Part shown: one piece after another, positions 11,001 through 22,644 of the stretch
Numbering within the stretch: position 1 is the first letter of the stretch
Layout: every line of letters starts with the position of its first letter
Source of the DNA: Klebsormidium nitens
Lineage: Eukaryota; Streptophyta; Klebsormidiophyceae; Klebsormidiales; Klebsormidiaceae
Direction: 5' to 3'
Assembly: GCA_000708835.1 (NCBI GenBank)
Contig: DF237281.1
Span: 1 to 64,000 of the forward strand
Length of the DNA: 64,000 nt
Program-made: the position numbers and the translations under genes
The notes under the pieces: generated by a model
The model's input: the letters and a program-made list of their open reading frames with translations, nothing else
What the model was told of the DNA's origin: nothing
Database searches by the model: none

Positions 11001-13165
11001 TTATTTTCGCTTTCAAGGATAAGTACTTGGATCATGAGGATACGAGGGGAAGCAGCTGTAGCTATCAAAGCTTTTTAACACAACTCTCAGAACATCATGC
11101 TTAGTCAATCCTTTGAGCACACGGTGTGCAAACTTACTCTTTGTAGATTACGTTCATGAGGCAGTTGTTGAGGTTGCTAGACTTTCCATTTGTGTCCTTA
11201 GGAATCTTTTTCCGGCCACTGACATACTCCACGTCCCTGCCCTCAGCCGCCAGCTGCTCAATAAACACCTTTTTGGGCTCCTCATTGCCTGCGCAAACAA
11301 CCAAATGCCTCTTAGAACTCGCGAAGCTGACTACACAAAGAGCGACGCTTGATGAGAACCAAATCAAATTAGAAACTGCTAGGCAGTTGCTCTGGCTGCC
11401 ATTCTGCCTAAGCTAGATAAATTCTTTAGTAGGGTGTCAGTATATCACTGAAGCAGTAACAAACAGGCATAGACAAGACCATAAAGCATGGAAACCTGGG
11501 TCTTTGATAGGCTTACCATCATCGCAAAGATACACGGTCCTCTTTGCCCCCATTGGGAGATCAGCGTTTAGGGCCCCCATCACCGTTGGCTTTATGACGC
11601 TCATATCCTCCTTGTAACAGGGAATTAGAACCCGCACATGGAAACTGCAAGGTGACCAAACTGCTCATGAGCCTCCTACCATCTGCAGTACGTGCACAAG
11701 TGCCACCAGGAAATTGCTCACAAATACTGCCTGTCATCATTCAGGTTGCTCTTACTTCATCTTGCATTGCCACCGACATGTCGCTTGGGAAGGTTTTCGC
11801 ACGAACGTGGTACAATGATCGTATGGATATAGCAGCTCACTTGAAACGCTCGGTTGAATTCAGCCCTTCCTCCTCAGCTGGTAGCCCAGTGGCACTCCCT
11901 TTGGGAACAAGGCTGATGGTGAGGAGAATGGCATAGGGCAGAGTGGCAGAGAGCCCTAGGAACTCAACCACAAGAACCACGATTCCATACCTGTTGGAAA
12001 GAAAGGGCTCGTTTGACCACACCAAGTATGTGGGGTTGATGTTCAATCCCTGTCTACCATTTTGAGTTTTAGGGTTTAGATCACTCCTTTGCAGAAAGAA
12101 GCGACGTCTGAAAGATTCTAGCTCTTGACCTCGTTACTTTCTCGTGTACATTGCTGCAGCTGCATACAGAAGGCCACCTTGCAATCTTGCCCTTTCAAGA
12201 GAGAGTGGGGACATGTGTGGTTGGAGAGAGATTTTGCTGCCAAAAACTAGAGTTCAAACTTACGCAAAGACTGGGCCAGTCACGAGTGTCTTCGTGATGC
12301 GGACGTAAAAGTAGAAGGCGGCGGCACAGAGGTAGAAGATCAGGAGTAAAACTGGCACAAAGTTGACCTTGATGTGCAGTGGTGTCCTGACTGGCATCTT
12401 GTACTGCAATCAGCAAGCACAAAGTCTTTGAGGAGACAGGAGAGATGAACAAAGCCTTCAGGAACGAAGTGGAAAACACTCCTGCGAAGCAAATGGTAGG
12501 AAGCAGGTATTGCAACATGGAGCTTGGGACATTCTTAATCAGTAACAGAGCGCGGCATCCTGCATTATGCAGACAATTATCCAAATCCAGGTTTCACTTT
12601 CGTGTTAGGCAGTCTCGACATCAGAATGGACTGAAAGTGCAGTGCAATGCACACCTGCGAGAGGTACTCGGCAACAGCCTCTGGAGAAGCATTGGGGACC
12701 ATAGGCCTTGTAGGCCTTTCCTCCTCTTCATCGATCTCAGAGGTAGGACCATCGAAGGGTACTGCCGGCCTGTGAGGACCACAAAGTGACAAGACATCAG
12801 CGATGTCGGGAAAGGCTTACTTCAGCAAAGTACAGATGGGGCACTCTGTGCAGCTTGGAAACTGCACGGCTCGAAGGACCAGACAATAATCATATGCGCA
12901 GGCTTTTGTGTCTAGAGGCCTCACAAGGTAGCAGAACACTGGTAAGTGAAGCAACTCCTCATGTTACTGATTTTGTTCAGCACATTGCAGTCTTCTTGAA
13001 AGTAGTGGCGGCAGATCTGCTGGTTCGAAGGAGAGCCATATGACTCTGGGAAAAGGACCCGTTTCCATACCTTCCAAACCGGACATGGGGTCCATTTCCC
13101 CGAGGGGCATTCCTGCCATTCCTCTGGTTCATGAGCTCCAAATCCATCGCGTTCTGGCCTCGCAT
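2060..13165 (-). CDS. GT2 polysaccharide synthase fused to a GH9 cellulase-like module (20 exons, 1762 aa)
   Basis: Exons: 13165-13071, 12769-12655, 12403-12264, 11990-11841, 11644-11517, 11288-11138, 10973-10814, 10637-10473, 10230-10075, 9787-9404, 9123-8632, 8285-7942, 7719-7446, 7001-6459, 6114-5814, 5523-5320, 4929-4505, 4111-3902, 3360-3050, 2600-2060. They total 5289 nt, exactly 1763 codons, with matching phases. Residues 1-70 are acidic and disordered; two membrane helices lie near 83-145. The GT2 core (167-420) has CDDG near 208, DADM at 284, TED at 372 and QRSRW at 410, with bacterial-like spacing and no plant CESA zinc finger or plant-specific insert. Further membrane helices occupy 430-540; a proline-rich linker lies at 549-665, then three more helices to about 795. 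GH9-like sequence runs from about 800 to 1762, split by cysteine-rich inserts. The likely role is synthesis of a beta-glycan with a coupled glucan-binding or editing module; the product is unknown. Confidence 0.85.
3067..3126 (-). other. MopE/calcium-type CNDGxDNDCDG motif in the second GH9 insert (exon 19)
   Basis: Within exon 19 the protein reads CNDGRDNDCDGLTDMEDPDC. This pattern, C-[ND]-G-x-DNDCDG-x-x-D, is the short repeat found in bacterial MopE-like copper/calcium-binding surface proteins. It lies at the end of a roughly 100-residue insert between the GH9 segment in exon 18 and the C-terminal GH9 segment in exon 20. Metal binding is inferred from the motif only. One copy is seen, whereas bacterial proteins usually carry several. 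Confidence 0.6.
4837..6718 (-). repeat. Four tandem cysteine-rich units inserted in the GH9 fold (exons 14-17)
   Basis: Residues about 1014-1298 of the fusion protein hold four units of roughly 65-80 residues, each closing with a CC pair. A typical unit has a small A/G-rich helix, GRG-[VL]-C, then T/E-C-[FW]-V, then R-x-C, a second Cys stretch and an aromatic-rich lead-in to the next CC. Units end at RRSSCC, PTPESCC, FDSALTCC and FDDKAACC. Introns fall inside the units, not between them. The insert sits where canonical GH9 proteins pass from the FADKYRGKY-like helix to the DELLWGA-like helix, i.e. in one loop. I do not recognise the family; disulfide-bonded and extracytosolic is likely. Confidence 0.7.
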
Positions 13166-15464
13166 TGCTAGCGGCCAGATCTGAGTACACTTTTGGGGTG
13201 TTGTAAAGCAGGCTGGAGGGAAAATGGCAATGTAAGGTTGTGCAGGAGAAGGTTTCAAAAGTCAGTAGGATAAAGTGCGAAAATGGGTAATAATACATGA
13301 TTGAAAGCAATGAGCCCAGACGGTTGATGCATTTGAGTACAGCTCAGGCTTCAGAAACGTAGTCTCATCTCTCATTTGACTTTCAGGATGCTTGCTAACT
13401 TATCAGTCAAGTTGTGGCGCAGTCTGTAACACACAAATCATGAGCACCTGGATATTACTCCAGCCGAGCGGCTCATTACTAAAGGACCTCAAGAAGAGCG
13501 GTCAAATGGCTCACCGTTGTTTTACTCCATCAATGCGACTCGCCTAATCAAGAAGCCTTGACAGCCACTATCCTCTTAAGCAGAGCTGAGGGAGTGCTCA
13601 GACAAAGATGACAACCCTGAGGCGCTAAACCCCTTCAACCTACTTCTCGACGCCTCAACTGACTCCCGCCTATCTCAGACTCCTCTTCAGCATTCGGCAG
13701 CACTGGCAGGCTGCATCTACATGGATTATCTCGATTCTCAACACTCCTTCAATGGCTAGATTGTTGCTTTTGCGACACCGGAATGCCAAGAAAACAAAGC
13801 TTTTTCTCCCTTCTGTCAAATTGAATCTCAAGAGGCAGGGTGGACTTTGCACTGGACTCAGAAGCTGAGAAATTGACCCGACTTTTTCCACAATGCAGCT
13901 GCTGAAGACTCCTCAGAAGAGCTCAGCTACGGTAGAGCTCCCTGCAGGCAGCAGTGCCAGTACCTAATACGGTACCTAGCTAGGTAGTACCCCTGACTTC
14001 TACTACTAGTCCTGATTGAATAGGTATGACCTCACGCAAATGTGATCACGACGCACCTCTTCCCAGGCGGCGCTCTTCCTGGAAGCGTGCGGTATCTAGC
14101 CGGGGCCACCAATCAAAGCTCTGGCTCGGTCCACGTGGATACCGGGTTGGTACCGGCACCGAGAAATCTGCATGTCTGTAAAGGTACCTAGGTATAGGTA
14201 CCTAATATTATATAAAGGTAGGTACTAGGTACGCAGTGCGCACTACGCAGTCAAATCGTGCGGTACGGTAACAGCGGTACCCATCCCCGACCGAGGGCCC
14301 GCCGACCCGAGGGACGGTGTACCGCCGGCGCAAAACCTTACCGACCAATCATTTCTTCCAGACTCCGCAGAGTTGATCCAGATTAGGTAACCAGGCCCGA
14401 CTCCCGAGTCCCGACTAGGTAGGTACCGGTATCATCGGCGACTCCCTCCAGCAGGCTGGCCAGAATCTTCGCGAGCCTGTCCCGTGTCCCGAGTCCCGAC
14501 TCCCTCTGTCATGTCGCAAGCGATCGGGACATTTCGAGGACATTTCCTCGGGGGATTGCTACAAACAAACACACTTCGATTCTACTCATTGGACGGTCAA
14601 CGTCAACCACCTTGACTTTGAGAACGATCTTGCAGCGCAGTTTCCTGGCCAATGAAATTCAATTGTAGTAATTGAGCGGGATCTACGGTACCATGCGTAG
14701 TCCTAGGTACGGTGTACCGCGTACCGTATTTGTGTGCACTGTGCTGCCATCTGGCCCGGTCAACCTCAGTGATGGATCATGACGTATGGAAGTTTCAGTT
14801 CCGTACGGATTCGAGGTCTCAGCTTCAGGTACCGTAGCCTGTAGACCGAGTACATACTACTACATGATACCGGGTACTAGGAATCTGGAGCCGAAGTTCG
14901 AACATTAGGTAGCTAGGTCAGTAGAGGTAGAGGCAGTCCATTCCATTCTTCCATGGCTTTTCTGGTCAGGTACCCTCTGGAGCAAAAAGGTCAAAGCACT
15001 GCCCTTGGAAAGTAATCAGGGGCCGTGGCAAACAATTTGTTTGCACTCCCAAGACTCGCATGTAATAAGCGGCACAATTTTCCCATTTTCATGAGCTGCC
15101 GCGCTATGTATCGACCGCCGCATGGCAATTTAGCCTAGCAAATGGATGGCTCAAATCCCTTCTGGAAACACAGTCCCAGCCTGCAGGCTAAGGGCTAATC
15201 CGTGCAGTTTAGGTAATGAGCATGAATTGCACGCGGCTGGCATGAGCATACATGAACATGCAGTTCTAATGTGTAAGCACCTATGCTGATTGCAATTCAA
15301 TCATCCGAGGCCCAGAAAACCAGTTGGAATGAAGAGCTCGATCGAAAGCACTGCATTTCCGGACTTTCAAGACTTGTTGACCATAGAGGTGAGTGCAATG
15401 GGGCGGTCGGCCAATTTTTGGCTGAACAAAAGCTTGCCGGTTAGACCTCAGCTTTCCAGGCGCC
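13166..15464. other. Intergenic between GT2-GH9 start and HISN1 stop
   Basis: This region should hold the promoter and 5' leader of the GT2-GH9 gene (13166 upward) and the HISN1 3' end. No protein-coding or RNA gene was recognised. The central kilobase has an unusual word composition, listed separately. A 14-base direct repeat (CCCGAGTCCCGACT) occurs near 14404 and again near 14489. Confidence 0.5.
13971..14974. repeat. GGTACC/TAGGTA-rich block
   Basis: Nine GGTACC palindromes occur in about 1 kb, near 13971, 14149, 14183, 14197, 14276, 14422, 14688, 14828 and 14969, where about 0.25 would be expected by chance. Many related words (TAGGTA, GTACCG, GGTACGG) fill the gaps, for example around 14180-14235 and 14700-14730. 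No regular period or inverted-repeat boundary was found, so this is a word-rich block and not a clean tandem array. It may be decayed transposon ends or a promoter-proximal regulatory block for the GT2-GH9 gene. Confidence 0.55.
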
Positions 15465-18400
15465 TCAAAATTTCGATTCCAATCCCAGCTCTTTCAACAA
15501 GCGCCGCCACCTAGGTGGTTCCTCGTCGAAAATATAAACAAGTGGGGAGACAAGAACGCCGCTCCCTCCAATCTGCAGGAGCACAAAGCTCGAGTCACTG
15601 AACCGCAGCACGACAATGGGGGAAAATATTCCAGCAAGCCATCAGGTATGCAATTCACTTCAAGCGGTTGGATTTGAGTCAAGCCAGCAGGCTTACCGCT
15701 CGCAGTTGTTGTACTGCGTCGTAGAGCCGCGGCTTTGGTACGATAATTGTGATCGCATAAAAGTTGTGGACGGCCTTGCCGCTGGCGGAGTCGTACGTGT
15801 ACACAGGGCTAATTGTCGGGCCCTGCACCACACGTGGGCCTAGCTCAAGAACGACCGGTATGATCAAAGAGCTCGATGCGAGTTTCCAATAATTGGTAGC
15901 TACATTCGATTTTGAGCGTCGCCGAAACAACATTGAAAGGGGCCTTTGAATCAATTGTGCTTTAGGATATTCTGCATCTCCCGCTGGACGCTGGTCTAGA
16001 AAGCCCATCATTCGTAAGCACCTGAATCATTTTTGGCCGCCACAAGAGGACATTCCCGGTCCCTGACTCAGAACCCAGCCTTGGTGCCAGCGACTTCGAA
16101 GTGGGCGACGCAAGGCCTCGGGCTTGTGCTAGGCAGCACGAGGAAGATATTTTGTGATGTACGTCCGAAGTGCTGAAGGTATATTGAAGACCGGGAGGCT
16201 TTCCCAAGTATTCCGCAGGGTCAATAAGCACCCTCAATGCAACCGGAATGACGAGAACGTCTCGACAAAAGACAGATCGAGTACACAAGAAGAGAAGCAG
16301 TGGCGGCGAATGCCTTTCACCTGAAGGCCCGGGAAGTCGGTGTGTTGGTGGATCTTCGAAGCGACGTCTTCCTCCGACTCTGCTCGAATGTTTGCGACGA
16401 CCTTGGCGAGCAGAAAGCAGATCGTCAGACCGGCGGCTATGCCGTGGCTTGAGGAACGGCTGCTCAGTGAATAAATCTTCTCGGATGAAACTGAAAGGCC
16501 ACACAACTAGCAAGGACATGTGGGCCTGTTCTCGACTCGGCAACTTCAGCAGATCGACAGAAGCAGATTCTGCAGAGACCCTGCCGACGAGTCTGCCGAC
16601 AGCGTGGGCTTCTCTGCCGTATTCTCACTGGAAGTGAAAACCTCTTGCGTTTTGCAGGTTTCCAGATAGCATCTGGACCCTCAACGTGAGCCGTAGCTCG
16701 TTTGCGCATGACCAGATTATTAAAGAGACAACAGCTGGCGGGCAACGGACGTCCGGCGCTCACCGAAAACTTGTCAGACGCCCGCAGGTGTGCTTCGAGC
16801 CTCTCGAGAATGTCTTTGACCGCCTGGATGACTCCGTCCCGCTCCATTAGAGATCGCCGGTTGGCCACGAGAACCCCCTATTGATTCACCAAGAAAAGAG
16901 TGTAAGTGCATAACTCGGTGTCTTTCATACATTCTTTGGAAGCTAGTAAAAGCCTGTGTGGAGGAATGCACCCACGTCCAACGCTTCACCTCAAGAAAGG
17001 GAATTCGTTCGTTGACAAAATGGGAACACGCAACAGCTCTCCGTGCAGGAACAAAAAAAGAGCGAATGACCCATCACAAGCTACCTTCAAACGGAAAACA
17101 TCCGAGAAAAGAGGAAGGAGGGAATGGAAAGTCTCCGACGAGCTTCCTTCGCCAATCACGAAGATTCTCAGACGAGGTGTGACGTCAGTTGTAGATGATT
17201 TGTATGAAAGACGTCCAAGCGCTGCACCTCGAGGGCAGCGAGCGTCTGCCGATTGTGCATCGCAGTGTTGGACGAGTGCAGGGAGAGGGATACGAAAACG
17301 TCTGAGAAAGTTCAGCAAAAGCACATTTCGGCTCCAAGCCCCTTAAAGCTTTTGGTACCCGCTCACGCCCTGCGAGTCGCTTGAGCCTCGTGAAAGAACG
17401 TAGTCCATACTGGCAGCTACTTGCCAGCGAAAGCGACGTCACAGTAGCGGGTCAGAACGCAGAGGAGTTCCGTGCATCTGACCGCCCCTTCCAGACTGCA
17501 AACCAGACGCAACTATAGCAATCCGTTGTTGCGAATCGCAGCAATCGCCTTGTTCACGTTGTTCGCCGGGTCTCACCTCGCTCGCCAGCACCTTGCCGCC
17601 GACCAGCTCGCGCAGGTTGTTCTCCCGCAGCGTGGTCCCGCTGCTCACCAGATCCAAAATCACGTCCGCCGTCCCCATCTGCGAGCGTCAGAAGACAAAT
17701 AGAGGCTTAAGCGCATTTTCCCCATGCAGTCTCTTACTTCGGACCTTCTCTGATCAGTCAGTGTGGGCTCTTCCTTGTAGTGACGAATGGCTATTTGGAC
17801 CCTGTTGATCGGGAAGAGGTTGGGCGCAAACAGTTTCCTGAACCGCAGGATCCAATCAGCCGTTGTCCTTCGTTTGCGCACATTAAAACTGCAAAGACGC
17901 AAGTGCGAATTCCTAGCGCCAGCAAAAACAGCCTGTTAGGTGCACGGTGCTCAACAATCTGGTAGGACTGAAACTCACCGCCGGTGCTGCTTCGAGCGCC
18001 CCGTCCGCCGTCAAGATCGCAAAGTGCTTGAAGCCCTTTTCACTCAGAAACTTTTGCCCGAGCTGCAAGGAACGATAGACAGCTCGTCAATTCGCCGACT
18101 TTCCGCCATCCAGCCAGGATGCCCTAACAAGCACGAGCCTTTTCTTTCTTGGACGAGGAACATTGCTTAGGATGCAATTATGAAGAGCGAATCGTGCTGC
18201 TCTGATGAGAACAACCTGGGAACAAACTGTATGTCAGGCCGCGCAAGCCCTTTCCTGTCAGTGACGTTAAGGACTCTCGAGACAAACCACCAGCATAAGT
18301 CTACCAAACAATCCGTTCCTGGTGCTTCACCTAGACATTTCCTCCCCATGCCCATAGATCTCCGTTTCAGATTACTTTTCAGCAACCAGCTTCATCGTAT

Positions 18401-21128
18401 CAGGCGCAAACCCTCGAACTCTGGCATAGGCCTCGCTGCAAGTGAGCAGGAGATGGGAGATTCCTGGAGAAGTTGGCGGATCGAAGAACAATCGTGAAAG
18501 GGAGGAAGCAAGCTTACATAGTTGTACCCAGTGACGACTCTCAGCGGGTTTTCTTCCGTCCATTGCGGCATCGCCGCAAGTTCTTCTAGGCTGTGGACTC
18601 CGCCGAACTCGCCGTAAGTTGGGACCTGGGGCCAGGAGCATACAAACGTGTCATTGCTTCCGCTGGATTTCACGGACCGAAAAAGGCTTAGGGGACTCGG
18701 ATGGTAATATGAATATCTATGTCGCATTGTTCAACAGGCTGCCCAGTCAATTGAATCCATACGAGAGGCAAGTTGAGGCAAATCAAGAAACAGACCCGGA
18801 GACACAAAAGTAGTTCGAGCTCCGCCGATGATGTTCAGGAAAAATGTTCACGAAAAGGTCTCGTCTTGGATATCTACTTCTCCAGTATCTGCCTGAAACC
18901 TCCTATGCATCAAGCAAAGACCAACACTTTGTCCATCTCGTCAGCAGCTCAAAGATGTAGACCTTCTGGCTACAGGCAGCCAATAAGCTCGTCAAGACAT
19001 ACCGCGACAGCCAAGTGACACCCGCCGAACCCAAGAGCATCGTGGATGACAACAAGGTCGTCATCTCCCTGCAGGCGCAGCCAATCCAGAGTTGGATGCA
19101 GAAAACAGAAGACCTTTGAAGATGAGCCACGGAAGTCGAACTGGAGCAATTTTTTTAAATATTGCTACGATCGGTCTTACGATGTGGGGGACGACCATTG
19201 ACCAGTGTGAGCTACCCGTCGACATCAGGAAATGTTCTTCGCTCGCACACGGATGCTCTCCTTGATAGCCCTCAAGAGACACCAGAGTCACCCGTGGGTT
19301 TGGCTTGGCTATGGACCTGCTGACCACGCAAAAGGTCTGTAGGGCGGAAAAAAGGTTCATCGTGCCATGTTCACAATCTAGACTGCTCATCCAAAGCCAG
19401 CGCTTTCTTCAGAGCGCTTTATTACTGTCGGACTGGGCAGCCCGTGTAAAGGCAGGGCCCAGCCGTCGGACTAATATTGCATCAGTTCTGCTTCAAGACC
19501 ATGTCTGCAACTCGCAGCTTCTCCCCAGAAGACGAGTTGCCTCCTCACCTCGCCATACTCCGAAACCATGTCGTATCCGACGATGCCAATGTCCACGTCA
19601 CCGGACTTGATCTTCCTCACCACGTCAGACGCCCGCTGGAACCAAACCTCCACATGCTCCAGCTGCGGCAGACCAATCATCCTTCAATTGTTTGCAGCAA
19701 TCCTACTTCAGCAATCTGAATTGTTGCATCAATCTTCAGCCCCGCTCCAATAAAGAAGGGGAGAAACTTTGTGCCAAGTGACAAGTCCTGGTCCTGTCGT
19801 TTGCTAGCTTACGGCTGATGGCTTTTCTGCAGCAAAGAACCGACTTTTCTTTGATAAGTCGCTCACATTTCGTGATGCCGAATAGGTGCAAACAATGAAC
19901 TGGGGTTCTTCTGTCAGAGATACTGATAAACGCAACTTGATTTTACATAAGGTATATGCAAGAACACTCACCTGATCGATGTCGGCAACGTATTGCCGAG
20001 GGTTGACTTTGCGGACTGTGAGTTGACAGTCCTGCATGAAAAGCATCCTAGGTTGTTGGGACAAAGGGCTATTGTTGAAACCTTGCTGTGCACACATGCT
20101 CCACCACAGTTAGTTCAAGAAACGCAGAAGCTCTGCAACCTCACAAACAGCTCAGCCAACGACAGCGCCTTGAGGAAATGCAGGAATCAACTGTGATAAG
20201 CTTTGAAGACGCTTCAACAGTCCTGATCAAGTCTCCTGCCTTTAAATCCTTAGGCATGACCAGGAAGACAAAGGAACAAGTTTAACACACTGAAAGTTTC
20301 TTACATCAAGCAATTGCAATGTCTCCTCTGCCATTCTCCCCTTGCTTGGAAGGGCCAGCCGAATGTTGGTCCTTGGTGCAGTGCGCGGGACTGCGGCTGC
20401 ATGGCATGGCAGTCGCCTTCAGCTTATATCAAAGACGTTGCATCTTAACTTCATGCTACATGTAGACAAGCCCTTGGTTGATCCGGGGCCTGAAATATTT
20501 TGAAGATCGCGGACTGCTTCCTCCAAAGCACTAAGCCAGATTGTCGCGGTCAGATATTTGCAATATTCTAATCTCTGGAGAGGCCTTCAACCCTCCGATG
20601 GCATGGTGGCATTCGGACCAGAGCATTACCAGTTCCTGCGATTACATCGCCCTTCCATTACGGAAATTCTGATCAGAGTCTCAATGGAGCCACATTGCTG
20701 TCCAGAAAATCATGCAGATGTGACCAGCGGCATTTATCTTTGCAAGCAACAACACAGACTGCCTTCTGCATAACTAGTCGGGAGACCAATTTCTACACAA
20801 TTCCCAGCCAATGTCGATGGATCCGTCATTAAGCAATGCGATAAAGCGACCACTTACGTGCTGTCTCCTGAGCCTGCTGCTGACTGATGGTCACTGTGCT
20901 GCATCGCCACACAGGTTGCCGGCCCTTTTGCTTGATCGCCCATTGTTGCCTAGTTGGCAGATCTTTCCTCAGCATCCTATTGCTGCCATCAGCCAAGCGC
21001 TCACATCCTCCCCACGACAAAGCTGGAGGAAACTCTGCGCTGCAGCCAGTATTTCTTGGTATGGCGGCCTCAGGTGCCCAATTCGTTATCCTGACAAACT
21101 GGGTTGAGGACAAGGCAGCCGCAGCCAT
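15465..21128 (-). CDS. HISN1: ATP phosphoribosyltransferase, plastid-type (12 exons, 448 aa)
   Basis: This enzyme joins ATP and PRPP in the first committed step of histidine synthesis, in the plastid in plants. Exons: 21128-20858, 20396-20305, 20031-19972, 19662-19549, 19068-19003, 18625-18518, 18062-17979, 17678-17577, 16877-16764, 16401-16321, 15843-15697, 15572-15465; total 1347 nt, in phase throughout. The first 90 residues are transit-peptide-like ([11 protein letters not shown], few acids). Then come the HisG signatures [90 protein letters not shown] and the ACT-like end [19 protein letters not shown]. Length is slightly above the usual 410 or so because of the longer leader. The acceptors of exons 2 and 11 were chosen by phase and are the least certain borders. 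Confidence 0.93.
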
Positions 21129-22644
21129 GCTTCAGCGCCGAAAGGAGATTCGCTGAAGCACTTAGCAGCGACAATGGTGCCGAGTATCTTACTCAAAAAG
21201 CAGCGGCAAAACCAGTTGCCACAAGCTGTTCCTTTTCCCAGCTCACATAATAGTTGCTACCACCAGCTGGTGAGCTCGCTCTCTAACATTGAGAATGTCA
21301 AAACGCTTCTTCTGCAGCAGGAAAGCACTTATGTTTTCCCCATTGGCATTGGCATGGAGCCACCTGTGACCTGGGGCAGCATGTCTCGAGATTCCATTTC
21401 CGCGCGCGCTAGATTCCCTTGGCGGCCGCGGCCTGTAAACTTGTTGAAGGTTCTAGTGCGGCGGCGTGTCCGGGCCGCGCCACATGACACTGACGCGGGG
21501 TCGCGGGCACAGCGCGCAGCTTCGCGAGCCGCACCTCGCGAAGGTGTTCAAGGTGACAAGGCCCACTGGCTTGAAGTTGCAGCCTGTCATGATGACAGGG
21601 AGGGCTCGGCGGCCCAGATGGCCACCGGCCGCGTCAGGTCCGAAATTAAGCCTGGTGTCGATCGTCCGCTCGTCAATTCGGCTTTGTACCATGTTAGGTT
21701 CAAGCATTTGCCCTAGCTATATAGGGTCGATACCAGCGGTCCGTTACCGTTGGTCCGTCGGTCGATACCGTTGGTCCGTTGCGAGCACCCAATCGAAGGC
21801 TTCCCTCCGGTGCCCGGCCATCTTAGTAACAGGACAAACGCGTCATGGCCTGCTTGAAGATCGATGGCCGAAAGGACATCTTCTTGCGAAATAAAGGCCG
21901 ACCTTGATTGCGTCGGATCAAACTTGCATTCAATATGACGCTCATGAGAGACGTAAGTAATTGAATAGATAGCTTGCAGTCAACTTCCGTATGCCACTGG
22001 CTGGCCTTTACATCTGTGAAGGCATTCGACGTTGATTCCTCTTGCAGCACATTTCAACTCTGTATGAACTTGCAAGGGCTTAGCAGACAAAGACCCAAGT
22101 ACGACGACCCCGTACGTGCAACACAAGCAATCTGTGTTTGACTTGTGAGGTAGTGCATCGACCATGTCCGTTACCAACACTACCATAAATTCGGAGGGGA
22201 TCAATGCGAGCTGATCACTTCCTTTTTTGACAGCAGAAGTCCCATCGTGTACATTAAGCACGTCGAAGCAGCATGCTCGCCACGAAGTCACCTCCGCTAG
22301 TCTCCTACATCGTCTGGCTTGACTTTCCCTTTAGAGGCCAAATGCACCATGTACGCCTGGAGGCAAAGAGGGAAATATTCAAGGTCAAATTGCAACCTCA
22401 ATAAATTGACGAGAAGACGCGATGGAAGCACTGTCACGTCTCTGGAAGAATGGGTGATCGACTCCGTTGAAAAGTCAGTCCTCGCGCATGTGGATCAAGC
22501 TCTGCATTCAAGCGCGCGCGTTGGGCGAGCGCTTTTCTTTCAATCCAGAAAGCGAAACGCTTTCGGATAAGGGCACCAATTTCATGAGCGAGCCCAGACG
22601 GCCTCCAATCGTACACGTTCTCCCTGGTCATGCTGAACGACGTT
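21129..22644. other. Intergenic upstream of HISN1; GC-rich patch and short tandem repeat
   Basis: No gene was recognised. A GC-rich patch spans about 21400-21700. At 21726-21783 three imperfect copies of a unit close to CGATACCGTTGGTCCGT lie in tandem. Open frames over the patch (for example 21174-21716 +) have no recognisable domain and end in low-complexity Ala/Arg-rich sequence. The HISN1 promoter should lie just upstream of 21128. Confidence 0.45.

Noticed and set aside
21174-21716. 180-codon plus-strand frame as a gene
   Set aside because: It crosses from AT-rich to GC-rich DNA, has no domain and ends in Ala/Arg low complexity.
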